Assembly (NCBI GenBank): GCA_013151785.1
Contig: JAADHP010000089.1
Location: 1-5,892, forward strand
Origin: Nitrospirota bacterium
GTDB taxonomy: Bacteria; Nitrospirota; Thermodesulfovibrionia; Thermodesulfovibrionales; JdFR-85
DNA: 5,892 nucleotides
Direction: 5' to 3'
A program made the translations under genes and the position numbers. Every line of letters starts with the position of its first letter. Positions within the stretch are counted from its first letter, which is position 1. Shown here in pieces: positions 5,806 through 5,892 of this stretch. A model generated the notes under the pieces. It did no database searches. It was not told the DNA's origin and worked only from the letters and a program-made list of their open reading frames with translations.

Positions 5806-5892
5806 GGAGAGGTGCCCGAGTGGTTGAAGGGGCACGACTGGAAATCGTGTGTAGGGGCTAAAACCTCTACCGAGGGTTCGAATCCCTCCCTC
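5806..5892 (+). tRNA. tRNA-Ser (anticodon GGA), 3'-truncated
   Basis: The cloverleaf is clear: acceptor 5' strand GGAGAGG (5806-5812), D stem CCC/GGG (5815-5817, 5829-5831), anticodon stem CACGA/TCGTG (5833-5837, 5845-5849) with loop CTGGAAA and anticodon GGA at 5840-5842. The long variable arm GTAGGGG/CCTCTAC (5851-5857, 5864-5870) marks a class II tRNA. The T arm is GAGGG TTCGAAT CCCTC (5872-5888). It reads UCC/UCU serine codons. The window stops after four bases of the acceptor 3' strand, so the last three pairs and the discriminator base lie outside; whether CCA is encoded cannot be seen. Confidence 0.97.

Overview
The window fits a Gram-negative bacterium of moderate G+C content. It opens inside a family 9 glycosyltransferase of the lipopolysaccharide heptosyltransferase type and ends inside a bacterial serine tRNA. 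Codon use looks uniform across the genes, and nothing suggests a phage or a transposase. The phylum cannot be fixed from the sequence alone; Nitrospirota or Desulfobacterota would be a guess. All genes lie on the plus strand.

Region 1 (3-689) is the C-terminal two thirds of the glycosyltransferase. Region 2 (690-1216) is a separate small transcription unit: a promoter candidate, a leader that can fold either as an intrinsic terminator or as a competing antiterminator, a 66-residue cold-shock protein with a strong ribosome binding site, and a clean intrinsic terminator. Region 3 (1217-1711) has no gene. It holds two copies (R1, R2) of a large branched inverted-repeat element, plus promoter-like sites in front of the next operon.

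Region 4 (1712-5398) is a tightly packed three-gene operon with overlapping reading frames (23 bases, then ATGA): an M20-family amidohydrolase, a YbdK/GCS2-type carboxylate-amine ligase (glutamate-cysteine ligase 2 family), and a short, signal-less gamma-glutamyltransferase-family Ntn-hydrolase. Together they read as a make-and-break system for amide or gamma-glutamyl-type bonds in the cytoplasm. The substrate is unknown, and the last enzyme lacks the usual glutamate-binding arginine.

Region 5 (5399-5805) holds a third, enlarged copy (R3) of the branched repeat, carrying two additional related hairpins, and then a good promoter. Region 6 (5806-5892) is tRNA-Ser(GGA), cut by the window end.

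The most notable content is the repeat family. Three copies share one architecture: a long closing stem and two inner arms with conserved linkers. The stem sequences differ between copies while staying paired, so structure rather than sequence or reading frame appears to be conserved. The cold-shock leader switch and the unusual operon come next in interest.
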